DNA of 11,192 nucleotides, taken from JAJPJX01 sp964568355. GTDB taxonomy: Bacteria > Acidobacteriota > Terriglobia > Bryobacterales > Bryobacteraceae. Where the stretch lies: contig CAZMRK010000482.1 in NCBI GenBank assembly GCA_964568355.1, positions 1 through 11,192 on the forward strand, read 5' to 3'. Below the pieces are notes generated by a model. It made no database searches. It saw nothing but the letters and a program-made list of their open reading frames with translations, and had not been told where the DNA came from. This document shows, piece by piece, positions 1 through 6,897 of this stretch (within the stretch, counting starts at the first letter, position 1; each line of letters opens with the position of its first letter). The position numbers and the translations under genes were made by a program.

Positions 1-34
1 TGGGACCGGCACCACGGAAACCACTCAGTCCTAA
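1..34 (+). CDS. C-terminal end of an upstream gene, possibly flagellar hook-assembly scaffold FlgD (partial)
   Basis: Reading the frame that starts at base 2, the last ten codons give GTGTTETTQS followed by TAA at 32-34. This is 15 bases before the flgE start and right before its ribosome binding site, so a cistron probably ends here. The residues are low-complexity Thr/Gly and carry no family signature. FlgD is suggested only because flgD usually lies directly before flgE; another flagellar gene could sit here. Too little is visible to identify the gene. Confidence 0.35.
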   Translation, partial: GTGTTETTQS

Positions 35-49
35 GCCAGGAGAGACGGC

Positions 50-1315
50 ATGTTTACGGCATTTTCGACGGCATTATCCGCATTGAACGCCAACTCGGTC
101 GGGGTGGATGTGATTGGCAACAATCTGGCCAATCTCAACACACCCGGCTTCAAGGCGAGCTCGGTTTCGTTTTACGACATGGTGGCGCAGTCGATGGGGG
201 TCAGTTCCGGCGACAAGCCCACCGGGATCGGCACGGGGCTGCCTTTGACTATGCGCCAGTTCACGCAGGGGGCCGTCCAGGCCAGCACCGGGCAACTGGA
301 TGCCGCCATCCAGGGCGACGGCTTCTTTATCGTGCGCGACGCCAACGGACAGACGCTCTATACACGAGCGGGAAATTTTCACGTGGACAGCTCGGGACGT
401 CTGCAGACGGCAACCGGAGAATATGTGCAGGGCTGGCAGGCGGTGAACGGTGTGGTCGACCCCGCCAACACGATGATCGACAGCCTGACGCTGCCCTCCA
501 ATGCGCTGCTCTCCCCGAAGGCGACCACCACCGTGTCGGTGGATATGAACCTGGATGCCTCGGCGCTGGTGGGCCAGACCGGAGCCACCTTCTCGACGCC
601 GGTCGAAGTGATCGATTCGCTCGGCGGGAGCCACGTGGTGACGCTGACCTTCACCAAGACCGATATCAACACGTGGGATTACAAAGCTTCGATTCCGGGA
701 GCGGACGTGACCGACGGCACGGCCGGCACTCCTTACGACCTGGCGGATGCCACCGGCACTCTGACGTTCGACGGCCAGGGAAATCTCGTGGATCCGGCGG
801 TGGACAATGGCACGATCTCGGTCACGCTGTCGAACCTCTCGGATGGCGCATCGGACCTGCAGTTCAACTGGTCGCTCTACAACGCCGACAATGCTCCCCG
901 GATCACGCAATACGCGGAGACCTCGACAGCATCGTACGAGCAGGACGGGATGGGAACGGCCCACCTGACCGGGGTCAAGCTGGCCGATGGCGGGCTGCTC
1001 CTGGCCCACTATTCCAACGGCCAGGACCAGTTGGTAGGGCAACTGGCGCTGGCTGCGATTCGCAATCCGGGATCACTGGAGGCAGTGGGAGAAAACAACC
1101 TGCAAGCCACCTACGACACGGCGACGCCAGCGGTGGGTCCCGCCGATACGGCCGGACGCGGGTCGATCAAGGCGGGAGCGCTCGAAGCATCGACGGTGGA
1201 CGTCGCCCGCGAGTTCACCAACCTGATCGTGATGCAGCGCAGCTACCAGGCCAATGCGCGGGTCATTACCACGGCGGACGAACTGAGCCAGGAGACCCTG
1301 AACCTCAAACGGTAA
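50..1315 (+). CDS. flgE: Flagellar hook protein FlgE
   Basis: This is the hook subunit, exported by the flagellar type III system and polymerised outside the cell into the universal joint between rod and filament. The 421-residue protein has the rod/hook family N-terminus, with the GNNLANLNTPGFKAS signature near residues 23-37. A variable middle (about 80-330) matches the FlgE D1/D2 domain type. The conserved C-terminal helix contains MQRSYQANARVITTADEL near residues 395-412. Both terminal helices are needed for coiled-coil packing of the axial structure. The length is normal for FlgE. The ATG at 50 follows AGGAGA at 38-43 with good spacing. FlgF and FlgG share the terminal motifs, but length, the large middle domain and the downstream export genes favour FlgE. 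Confidence 0.93.
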   Translation: MFTAFSTALSALNANSVGVDVIGNNLANLNTPGFKASSVSFYDMVAQSMGVSSGDKPTGIGTGLPLTMRQFTQGAVQASTGQLDAAIQGDGFFIVRDANGQTLYTRAGNFHVDSSGRLQTATGEYVQGWQAVNGVVDPANTMIDSLTLPSNALLSPKATTTVSVDMNLDASALVGQTGATFSTPVEVIDSLGGSHVVTLTFTKTDINTWDYKASIPGADVTDGTAGTPYDLADATGTLTFDGQGNLVDPAVDNGTISVTLSNLSDGASDLQFNWSLYNADNAPRITQYAETSTASYEQDGMGTAHLTGVKLADGGLLLAHYSNGQDQLVGQLALAAIRNPGSLEAVGENNLQATYDTATPAVGPADTAGRGSIKAGALEASTVDVAREFTNLIVMQRSYQANARVITTADELSQETLNLKR

Positions 1316-1330
1316 AGCCGGGGAGCGATT

Positions 1331-1585
1331 GTGCCGATGGGAGCTATGGAAGAGATCAGCAGGCTGGCGGATGTGCCGGTTCGCCTGGAAGTGGAGGTGG
1401 ACCGGCGCAGCATGCCGGTGAGCGAGCTCATGGACCTTCGAGTCGGGAGCCTGGTGGTCATGAAACGATCGGCCGGCGAAAACATTGATATCTATGTCGC
1501 CGGGATCCGCATTGGCTCGGGAGAGATTCTCATCGTGGACAACACCATGGCGGTTCGCATCACCAACCTGGACGATCGGGAATAA
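1331..1585 (+). CDS. fliN: Minimal FliN-type C-ring (SpoA domain) protein, copy 1
   Basis: FliN proteins form the lower C-ring of the flagellar switch with FliM, and they help dock export substrates and CheY-P. This 84-residue protein is almost only a SpoA (FliMN_C) domain: VPVRLEVEVDRRSMPVSEL near residues 15-33, a VGSLVVM turn, then GEILIVDNTMAVRITN near 63-78. Typical FliN is about 130 residues, so the usual N-terminal extension is missing. It begins 15 bases after flgE and lies just before fliO, where fliN is commonly found, but without fliM or fliL. The start chosen is GTG at 1331, preceded by GGGGAG at 1320-1325; ATG at 1337 or 1346 is possible. The family is clear, while its exact partner (FliM, or the second FliN in this cluster) is inference. 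Confidence 0.85.
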   Translation: MPMGAMEEISRLADVPVRLEVEVDRRSMPVSELMDLRVGSLVVMKRSAGENIDIYVAGIRIGSGEILIVDNTMAVRITNLDDRE

Positions 1586-1624
1586 CGCGTTCGCCGAGAA
1601 CGGGCGGAGCGGAGAAGAGACGCA

Positions 1625-1906
1625 ATGGAGATGATGCAACCGTTGTTGGCGGTATTGGGTGTGTTCCTGCTGCTGGGAGCCTCCCTGTGGTGGCTACGGC
1701 ACAAAGGACTGGCGCAGTTCACCGCGGGCAGCAGCCGCGCGGGGCGCCGGCTGGAACTGCTGGAGCGACTGGCCCTGACGCCGCAGCACTCCCTGCACCT
1801 GGTGCGGGTGGACGGACGCACCATTCTGATCGCGCTTTCTCCTTCCGGCTGCGGATTGGTCGAGCCCGGGCTGGAAGAGCCCGGGCGCGGGGAGGTGGTG
1901 CGGTGA
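1625..1906 (+). CDS. fliO: Flagellar export-gate assembly protein FliO
   Basis: FliO is a small membrane protein that stabilises FliP and helps the FliP/FliR core of the flagellar export gate assemble. The 93-residue product has one membrane helix (about residues 5-24, with VLGVFLLLGASLWWL). A short cytoplasmic domain follows, with the FliO-like pattern LELLERLALTPQHSLHLVRV (43-62) and an IALSPSGCGLVE strand. It is short but within the range of this poorly conserved family. The ATG at 1625 follows GGAGAAGAGA. Its position between fliN and fliP is the standard one and carries much of the identification. The end overlaps fliP by four bases (GTGA). Confidence 0.85.
   Translation: MEMMQPLLAVLGVFLLLGASLWWLRHKGLAQFTAGSSRAGRRLELLERLALTPQHSLHLVRVDGRTILIALSPSGCGLVEPGLEEPGRGEVVR
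1889..1906 (+). promoter_or_regulatory. Ribosome binding site and GTGA overlap that set the fliP start
   Basis: A strong GGGGAGG lies at 1889-1895 inside the end of fliO, seven bases before a GTG at 1903. That GTG shares its last two bases with the fliO stop (TGA 1904-1906). The arrangement indicates translational coupling. It places the fliP start at GTG 1903, not at any of the in-frame codons further upstream, which would run deep into fliO. Confidence 0.75.
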
Positions 1907-2640
1907 GGCGGGTGCTGGCGCGTCTGCTCGCGGCGGCGGCCGCGGGGGCGGGGACTGCCCTGGCGGCAGCCTCTCCGCTCGACTGGCTGGGCACGCCAGG
2001 CAAGGGACCCGGGGTGGTCGGGGTTCCCATGCAGATCCTGATTCTGCTCACGCTGCTGACCCTGCTGCCGGCCATGGTGATGTGCATCACGCCCTTTCTC
2101 CGGATCACGATCGTGCTGCACTTCCTGCGCCAGGCCATCGGGACGCAATCGACGCCTTCCAATCAGGTGCTGCTGGGACTGGCGCTATTTCTGACCGTGC
2201 CGGTGATGCAGCCCGTAGGGATGGAGATGTACCAGAAAGCCTGGGTGCCGATGGAGCGCAACGAGATCAGCGCAAGCCAGGCGTTTGATGCCGGGGCCCA
2301 GCCCTTGCGGCGTTTCCTGATGCGCTTTGTGCGGGAGAAAGACGTCAAACTTTTTCTCGAGATCGCGCATGCGCCGGCGCCGCACACTCCGGCGGATCTG
2401 GAACTGCGAGTCCTGATTCCGGCTTATATCCTCTCCGAGCTCAAGGCCGGCTTTCAGATCGGAGCCGTACTGTTCCTGCCGTTTCTGATCATCGACCTGG
2501 TAGTGGCCTCGGTCACCCTGTCGATCGGCATGATCCAACTGCCGCCCGTAATGATCTCGGCGCCCTTCAAAATCCTGCTGTTCGTACTGGTGGACGGCTG
2601 GAACCTGGTGGTGGGCTCGCTGATGAAGAGCATCTCCTAG
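1903..2640 (+). CDS. fliP: Flagellar type III export gate protein FliP
   Basis: FliP is the main subunit of the FliPQR core of the flagellar export channel in the inner membrane. From GTG 1903 the protein has 245 residues, the usual FliP length. An Arg-start, Ala-rich N-terminus (about 1-24) looks like the cleavable signal peptide known for FliP. Family motifs follow in order: PSNQVLLGLALFLTVPVM, then AFDAGAQPLRRFLMRFVRE, then IPAYILSELKAGFQIG, then LPFLIIDLVVASVTLSIGM, and FKILLFVLVDGWNLVVGSL at the end. Four hydrophobic segments are visible. It is coupled to fliO by overlap, and fliQ starts 8 bases after its stop. The non-flagellar homologue SctR is ruled out by the surrounding genes. Confidence 0.97.
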   Translation: MRRVLARLLAAAAAGAGTALAAASPLDWLGTPGKGPGVVGVPMQILILLTLLTLLPAMVMCITPFLRITIVLHFLRQAIGTQSTPSNQVLLGLALFLTVPVMQPVGMEMYQKAWVPMERNEISASQAFDAGAQPLRRFLMRFVREKDVKLFLEIAHAPAPHTPADLELRVLIPAYILSELKAGFQIGAVLFLPFLIIDLVVASVTLSIGMIQLPPVMISAPFKILLFVLVDGWNLVVGSLMKSIS

Positions 2641-2648
2641 AGGCATCC

Positions 2649-2918
2649 ATGACACCGGAATTCGCCGTCCAGATCATTCGCCAGGCACTGATGATGACCT
2701 TCTGGCTGAGCGCGCCGCTGCTGGCGATCGGGCTGGTGGTGGGGATCGTGATCAGCCTGGTGCAGATCGTGACCTCGATCCAGGACAGCGGCTTCAGCAC
2801 GGTTCCGCGGCTGGCCGCCTTTCTGGCCGGTTTGCTGCTGCTGATGCCGTGGATGCTCGAAAAAATGACGGGCTACACCATCCTGCTGCTGCGGGACCTA
2901 GGGCGCTATGCACACTGA
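2649..2918 (+). CDS. fliQ: Flagellar type III export gate protein FliQ
   Basis: FliQ is the small two-helix subunit that packs around FliP/FliR in the export gate. The 89 residues are the family's standard length. Two long hydrophobic helices (about 15-42 and 52-80) flank a loop with SIQDSGFSTVPRL, equivalent to the conserved Q-I-Q-E...T...P-K loop of FliQ. The ATG at 2649 follows AGAGG at 2639-2643, which overlaps the fliP stop. The 3' end overlaps fliR by 11 bases, so the two are probably translated together. Confidence 0.95.
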   Translation: MTPEFAVQIIRQALMMTFWLSAPLLAIGLVVGIVISLVQIVTSIQDSGFSTVPRLAAFLAGLLLLMPWMLEKMTGYTILLLRDLGRYAH

Positions 2919-3681
2919 TTCGCTGCTATCGCTTCCGGCCCTGTACGGGTTCCTGCTGGTGCTTGCGCGCGTGGCCGGCGTTTTTACCTGGGTGCCGCTG
3001 CCGGGCATGCACAACAGTTTCGGTCCGGCCCGGATCGTGCTGTCGCTGGCAGTCACGATCTCCCTATTGCCCGAGTGGCCTGCCGTCGATACCTCTCAAG
3101 TGGTGCTGGCGCGCATGGCCGGATGGATGTTGAGTGAAGCGGCGCTGGGCGCCAGCATCGGCCTGGCAGTAGCTTTCCTGCTGGAAGCCTTTATGGTAGG
3201 CGCACAGATCACGGCGTTGCAGGCAGGCTACGCCTATGCCTCCACGATCGATCCGGACACGCAGGCGGATTCCGGCGTGCTGCTGGTCATCGCCCAGTTG
3301 ACCGCAGGGCTGCTGTTTTTCGCGCTGGGCCTCGACCGCGAGATCGTGCGCGCACTGGCCGCGAGCATTCGCGTGCATCCCCCCGGGAGTTTCCTTGTTC
3401 CCGGCCCGCTGGCGGAACAGGTCTGGCGGTTGGGCTCGGATATGTTCGCCACCGGCCTGCGCCTGGCCATGCCGGCCCTGGGCCTGCTGGTGCTGGTGGA
3501 TGTCTCGCTGGCATTGTTCGGGCGCATGCACGCCCAACTGCAATTGCTGAGCCTGGCCTTTCCGTTGAAGATGCTGGCCGCTCTGGCGGTGCTGATCTCG
3601 ACCATCGCCCTGTTCCCAGCGGTGTTCCGCGGCTCCGCAACCACGATGGTGCGCATCGTGCGTCTGGTGCTGGAGCGCTGA
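2908..3681 (+). CDS. fliR: Flagellar type III export gate protein FliR
   Basis: FliR is the single-copy subunit that completes the FliPQR pore. The product is 257 residues, close to the usual 255-265, and strongly hydrophobic with about six membrane segments. Recognisable features are the early LARVAGVFTWVPLPG, the FMVGAQITALQAGYAYAST region with a following IDP (about 96-115), and the SLAFPLKMLAAL segment near the C-terminus. The ATG at 2908 lies inside fliQ and follows TAGGG at 2899-2903. The stop is 3 bases before flhB. The order fliP-fliQ-fliR-flhB-flhA is the common flagellar arrangement, which supports the call. Confidence 0.95.
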   Translation: MHTDSLLSLPALYGFLLVLARVAGVFTWVPLPGMHNSFGPARIVLSLAVTISLLPEWPAVDTSQVVLARMAGWMLSEAALGASIGLAVAFLLEAFMVGAQITALQAGYAYASTIDPDTQADSGVLLVIAQLTAGLLFFALGLDREIVRALAASIRVHPPGSFLVPGPLAEQVWRLGSDMFATGLRLAMPALGLLVLVDVSLALFGRMHAQLQLLSLAFPLKMLAALAVLISTIALFPAVFRGSATTMVRIVRLVLER

Positions 3682-3684
3682 GCC

Positions 3685-4749
3685 ATGGCGGACAAGAGCC
3701 AAAAGACCGAGCAACCAACACCCAAGCGGCTCGAAAAAGCTCGCAAGGAAGGCCAGTTTCCCAGCTCGCGGCACTTCGTCAGCGCGTTGCAACTGCTGGC
3801 CTGGGTAGCACTGCTGGCGGCCTGGGGCAGCCGTTGGGTGGCAACGGTGAGGGAGGAATGGCGTTATCTGCTGGCCGCGGCGTTCCGGCGCGAACTGGCG
3901 CCGCACGACATCGTGGCGCTTTCGGCGAACCTGCTCTGGCACACGTTCCGGCCGCTGCTCCTGGCCGGGGCGGGGCTGACGGCGCTGACCCTGGGCCTGC
4001 AACTCGCCAGCACCCGCATGGGCCTGAGCCTGAAAAAGCTGGCACCCAACCTGGGCCGGTTAAGTCCGGCCAACAAGCTGCGGGAACTTCCGAGGCAGAA
4101 TCTGCCGGCCTTGCTGCAGGCACTTCTGCTGCTGCCGATCGTGGGAGCCGCCTTGTGGGTGCTGGTGCGCGACAATCTGGCGGCCTTTCTGACGCTGCCG
4201 CTCACCAGCGTGGGCGCAGGGGCGCGTCTGGTGGCGGATTCGCTCCAGCAACTGCTCTGGAAGATCACTCTGGTTTTTCTGGTCTTCGGCTGTGTGGACC
4301 TGCTGCGCCAGCGGCGCCTGCATCAGCAGGACCTGCGCATGAGCAAGCAGGAGATCCGGGACGAGTTGAAGGAAGTGGAAGGCAATCCGCAGATGAAGGC
4401 GCGCATCCGGCGGCTGCGGCGCGATGTGCTGCGCCGCCGGATGATGCAGCAGGTGCCGCGGGCCACCGCCGTGGTAGTGAATCCGACCCATTTCGCCGTG
4501 GCGCTGCGCTACGAGGCCGCCTCGATGACGGCTCCCGTCGTCGTGGCCAAAGGCAAGAACTATCTGGCACTGCGGATCCGCCGGAAAGCCGTCGAGCACC
4601 AGGTGCCTCTGGTCGAGAATCCACCGCTGGCACAGGCGCTTTACCGGTCCGCGGAGGTGGGGCAGGAGATTCCCACGCACCTGTATCGGGCGGTAGCGGA
4701 GATCCTGGCCTACATCTTCCGGCTGATGCCCGGCAGGATGCCGGCCTAG
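3685..4749 (+). CDS. flhB: Flagellar export switch protein FlhB
   Basis: FlhB is the substrate-specificity switch of the flagellar export apparatus. It cleaves itself between Asn and Pro of an NPTH motif, changing export from rod/hook to filament proteins. The 354-residue protein starts with the family's basic TEQPTPKRLEKARKEGQ segment, then has four hydrophobic segments within about 30-208. A charged linker (MSKQEIRDELKEVEGNPQMK) follows, then a cytoplasmic domain with NPTH at residues 266-269, in VVVNPTHFAVALRYE. The catalytic motif is intact. The ATG at 3685 follows GGAG at 3672-3675. The stop codon lies inside a short tandem duplication described separately, so the last few residues (PGRMPA) may have been shaped by it. 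Confidence 0.96.
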   Translation: MADKSQKTEQPTPKRLEKARKEGQFPSSRHFVSALQLLAWVALLAAWGSRWVATVREEWRYLLAAAFRRELAPHDIVALSANLLWHTFRPLLLAGAGLTALTLGLQLASTRMGLSLKKLAPNLGRLSPANKLRELPRQNLPALLQALLLLPIVGAALWVLVRDNLAAFLTLPLTSVGAGARLVADSLQQLLWKITLVFLVFGCVDLLRQRRLHQQDLRMSKQEIRDELKEVEGNPQMKARIRRLRRDVLRRRMMQQVPRATAVVVNPTHFAVALRYEAASMTAPVVVAKGKNYLALRIRRKAVEHQVPLVENPPLAQALYRSAEVGQEIPTHLYRAVAEILAYIFRLMPGRMPA

Positions 4750-4779
4750 AAGGACCCGGCAGGATGCCGGCCAGAAGGA
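4729..4779 (+). repeat. Tandem duplication of about 26 bases across the flhB stop and flhA ribosome binding site
   Basis: The 18 bases at 4729-4746 (beginning cccggcagga) are repeated exactly at 4755-4772. Each copy is followed by agaagga (4748-4754 and 4773-4779). The only difference is an extra T at 4747 in the first copy, which forms the TAG stop of flhB. Each copy contains CCGGC and GCCGG arms separated by five bases, so each can fold into a small 5-bp hairpin. The second copy carries the AAGGAG likely used by flhA. Confidence 0.85.
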
Positions 4780-4780
4780 G
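4775..4780 (+). promoter_or_regulatory. Ribosome binding site for flhA (TTG start)
   Basis: AAGGAG at 4775-4780 is the only strong Shine-Dalgarno match before flhA. It is 12 bases from TTG 4793, longer than ideal. No in-frame ATG or GTG lies between the flhB stop and this TTG, and starting later would remove residues normally present before the first membrane helix. TTG is therefore the best start, with some doubt. Confidence 0.55.
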
Positions 4781-4792
4781 AAGAAGCGAGTC

Positions 4793-6871
4793 TTGGCGCA
4801 AAGCAAAGCCATTCCGGCAGGGGCGTCCTGGAGTTTTCCGGGGGCCCTGCAGGTCCATCTGCGCGAGTTGGGCGTACCGCTCGCAGTACTGGGCATTCTG
4901 ATCGCACTGATTACGCCGCTGCCCAGCTTTCTGCTGGACCTGCTGATCGCAGCCGATATTCTGTTCTCGGTCGTGGTCATGATGGTGGCCCTGTTCATTC
5001 TGCGCCCGGTGGATTTCAGCGTCTTCCCCACCACGCTGCTGCTGCTCACCTTGTTCCGGCTATCGCTGAACATTTCCTCCACGCGCCTGATCCTCATGAA
5101 CGGCAACACCGGCACGAGCGCCGCCGGGGAGGTGATTCAAGCTTTCGGCCAGTTCGTGGTGGGCGGCAACTACATCATCGGCGCCGTGATTTTTCTGGTC
5201 CTGATCGCCATTCAGTACGTGGTGATCAACCACGGGGCGGTGCGCATCTCCGAGGTTACGGCCCGCTTCACCCTGGACGCGATGCCCGGCAAGCAGATGT
5301 CCATCGATTCGGATCTGAATGCCGGCCTGATCGACGAGGCGGAGGCTCGCGAGCGCCGCAAGCAACTGGCGGCGGAAGCGGAATTCTACGGGGCCATGGA
5401 CGGCGCCTCGCGCTTCACCCAGCGCGATGCAGTGGCCAGCGTGCTGATTACCGGCATCAACATCATCGCCGGATTTCTGATCGGGGTGCTGCAGCACGGC
5501 ATGGACCTGCGGCGAGCGCTCGAAACCTATACGGTATTGACCATCGGCGACGGCCTGGTGACCGTCATCCCGGCGCTGATGATCTCGATCTCGGGCGGGT
5601 TGATCGTGACCCGGGCCAGTTCCGAGGCACGCCTGGGCGCTGAGTTTCAGAAACAATTGTTCGGCACATCGCAGCCTCTGCTGCTTGCCTCCGCGGTGCT
5701 GGTGGCGCTGGCGGCCTTTCCGGGTCTTCCCAAGATTCCGTTTCTGCTGCTGGGCGTGGGACTCGGCGCCGGCGCCTGGCGCATGCGCCAGGCCGCGGAG
5801 ACGCGCGCCAAGGCCGAAACCGCCGTCCGTCCGGCAGCCGCCGCGGAGAACCTGGAGAACCTGCTGCGGGTGGATCCGCTGGCCGTGGAGGTGGGGTTGG
5901 GATTGGTGAGCCTGGTGGAGGGCGAGCAAAATTCGCCGCTGCTGCGCCGTATCGGCAGCATCCGCCGGCAACTGGCCGGCGACCTGGGCTACCTGCTGCC
6001 GCCGGTCCGGGTTACCGACAACCTGGCGCTGCGCGCCCGTGAGTATGTGGTCTCGGTGAAAGGCGCGGAAGTAGCCCGCTACGAGCTTCCGCAGGGCTGC
6101 GACCTGGCCATTCCGGTGGGCAAGCCGGCTCCGCCCCCGGGCGGCCAGCAGACTCGTGAGCCGGCGTTCGGGATGTTGGGATGGTGGATCCCCTCGACGC
6201 AGGCGGAACGCACGCGCCAGGCGGGGTTCACCGTGGTGGATCCGGTCAGCGTGCTGGGAACTCATCTGGCGGAACTGATCCGCCGCTATGCGCACGAACT
6301 GTTCTCGCGCCAGGACGCCAAGAAGCTGCTGGACCGCGTAGCACTCGAGCACGCCAAGGTAGTCGAAGACCTGGTGCCGAAGCTGCTTCCCCTGGCCGCG
6401 GTGCAGCGTGTTCTGCAGAACCTGCTGCGGGAGCGGGTCTCGATCCGCGACGGGGTTTCGATTCTGGAGGCGCTGGGCGAGGCCGGAGCCACGACGCGCA
6501 ATCCCATTCTGCTTACCGAATATGTGCGCCAGGCGATCCGCCGCACCGTGATCAAGCCTTATCTCAACACCGGCGGAGAATTGCCGGTCTTTCTGCTCGA
6601 CCCGGCGCTGGAGACGATGGTCGAATCCGCGGTGGAGCATGGCGAGCAGAACAGCCATCTGACGCTTTCGCCCCAGTCGGTCCGGGACCTGCTCAACCGC
6701 ATCGAGCAGAAGGTCGGCACGCCGGCGGCGCCGGTCGCGGCCGTTACGGTTTCGGGCGCGCGCTATTTTCTGCGCCAGATGGTGGAGCCATCGCTCCGCA
6801 ATCTCTACTTTCTTTCGCACAACGAAATACCGCCGGAGATTCGCATGGTCTCGCTGGGGACGATTGCATGA
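4793..6871 (+). CDS. flhA: Flagellar type III export gate protein FlhA
   Basis: FlhA forms the nonameric ring of the export gate. Its membrane part couples proton flow to export and its cytoplasmic part binds chaperone-substrate complexes. The product has 692 residues, the expected size. The N-terminal half (to about residue 330) has about eight hydrophobic segments, with the conserved RPVDFSVFPTTLLLLTLFRL segment. The FHIPEP family signature lies near residues 151-178: RISEVTARFTLDAMPGKQM, then IDSDLNAGLID. The C-terminal half is a soluble domain ending with RNLYFLSHNEIPPEIRM. The start is TTG at 4793. The stop TGA (6869-6871) overlaps the ATG of a 9-codon ORF leading into flhF. Confidence 0.96.
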   Translation: MAQSKAIPAGASWSFPGALQVHLRELGVPLAVLGILIALITPLPSFLLDLLIAADILFSVVVMMVALFILRPVDFSVFPTTLLLLTLFRLSLNISSTRLILMNGNTGTSAAGEVIQAFGQFVVGGNYIIGAVIFLVLIAIQYVVINHGAVRISEVTARFTLDAMPGKQMSIDSDLNAGLIDEAEARERRKQLAAEAEFYGAMDGASRFTQRDAVASVLITGINIIAGFLIGVLQHGMDLRRALETYTVLTIGDGLVTVIPALMISISGGLIVTRASSEARLGAEFQKQLFGTSQPLLLASAVLVALAAFPGLPKIPFLLLGVGLGAGAWRMRQAAETRAKAETAVRPAAAAENLENLLRVDPLAVEVGLGLVSLVEGEQNSPLLRRIGSIRRQLAGDLGYLLPPVRVTDNLALRAREYVVSVKGAEVARYELPQGCDLAIPVGKPAPPPGGQQTREPAFGMLGWWIPSTQAERTRQAGFTVVDPVSVLGTHLAELIRRYAHELFSRQDAKKLLDRVALEHAKVVEDLVPKLLPLAAVQRVLQNLLRERVSIRDGVSILEALGEAGATTRNPILLTEYVRQAIRRTVIKPYLNTGGELPVFLLDPALETMVESAVEHGEQNSHLTLSPQSVRDLLNRIEQKVGTPAAPVAAVTVSGARYFLRQMVEPSLRNLYFLSHNEIPPEIRMVSLGTIA

Positions 6872-6897
6872 TCGCGGCGGATGGAAATGACCGATGA
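6868..6897 (+). other. Nine-codon mini-ORF bridging flhA and flhF
   Basis: ATG at 6868 overlaps the flhA stop as ATGA. The frame encodes MIAADGNDR and ends at TGA 6895-6897, which overlaps the flhF ATG at 6894, again as ATGA. GGGGA at 6856-6860 sits at a usable distance before its start. The peptide itself has no visible function. It could carry terminating ribosomes from flhA to flhF, whose own Shine-Dalgarno is weak. It may also be chance in a 22-base gap. Confidence 0.3.

Noticed and set aside
379..1042. - strand open frames opposite flgE
   Set aside because: FlgE has clear conserved termini and normal length; the antisense frames have no motif.
1588..1602. CGTTC/GAACG inverted repeat between fliN copy 1 and fliO
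   Set aside because: Only five base pairs with a five-base loop and no T-run; expected by chance in GC-rich DNA.
1687..1902. Longer fliP with an N-terminal extension into fliO
   Set aside because: The extension would overlap most of fliO, does not resemble FliP, and GTG 1903 has an excellent ribosome binding site, a GTGA overlap and gives the standard FliP length.
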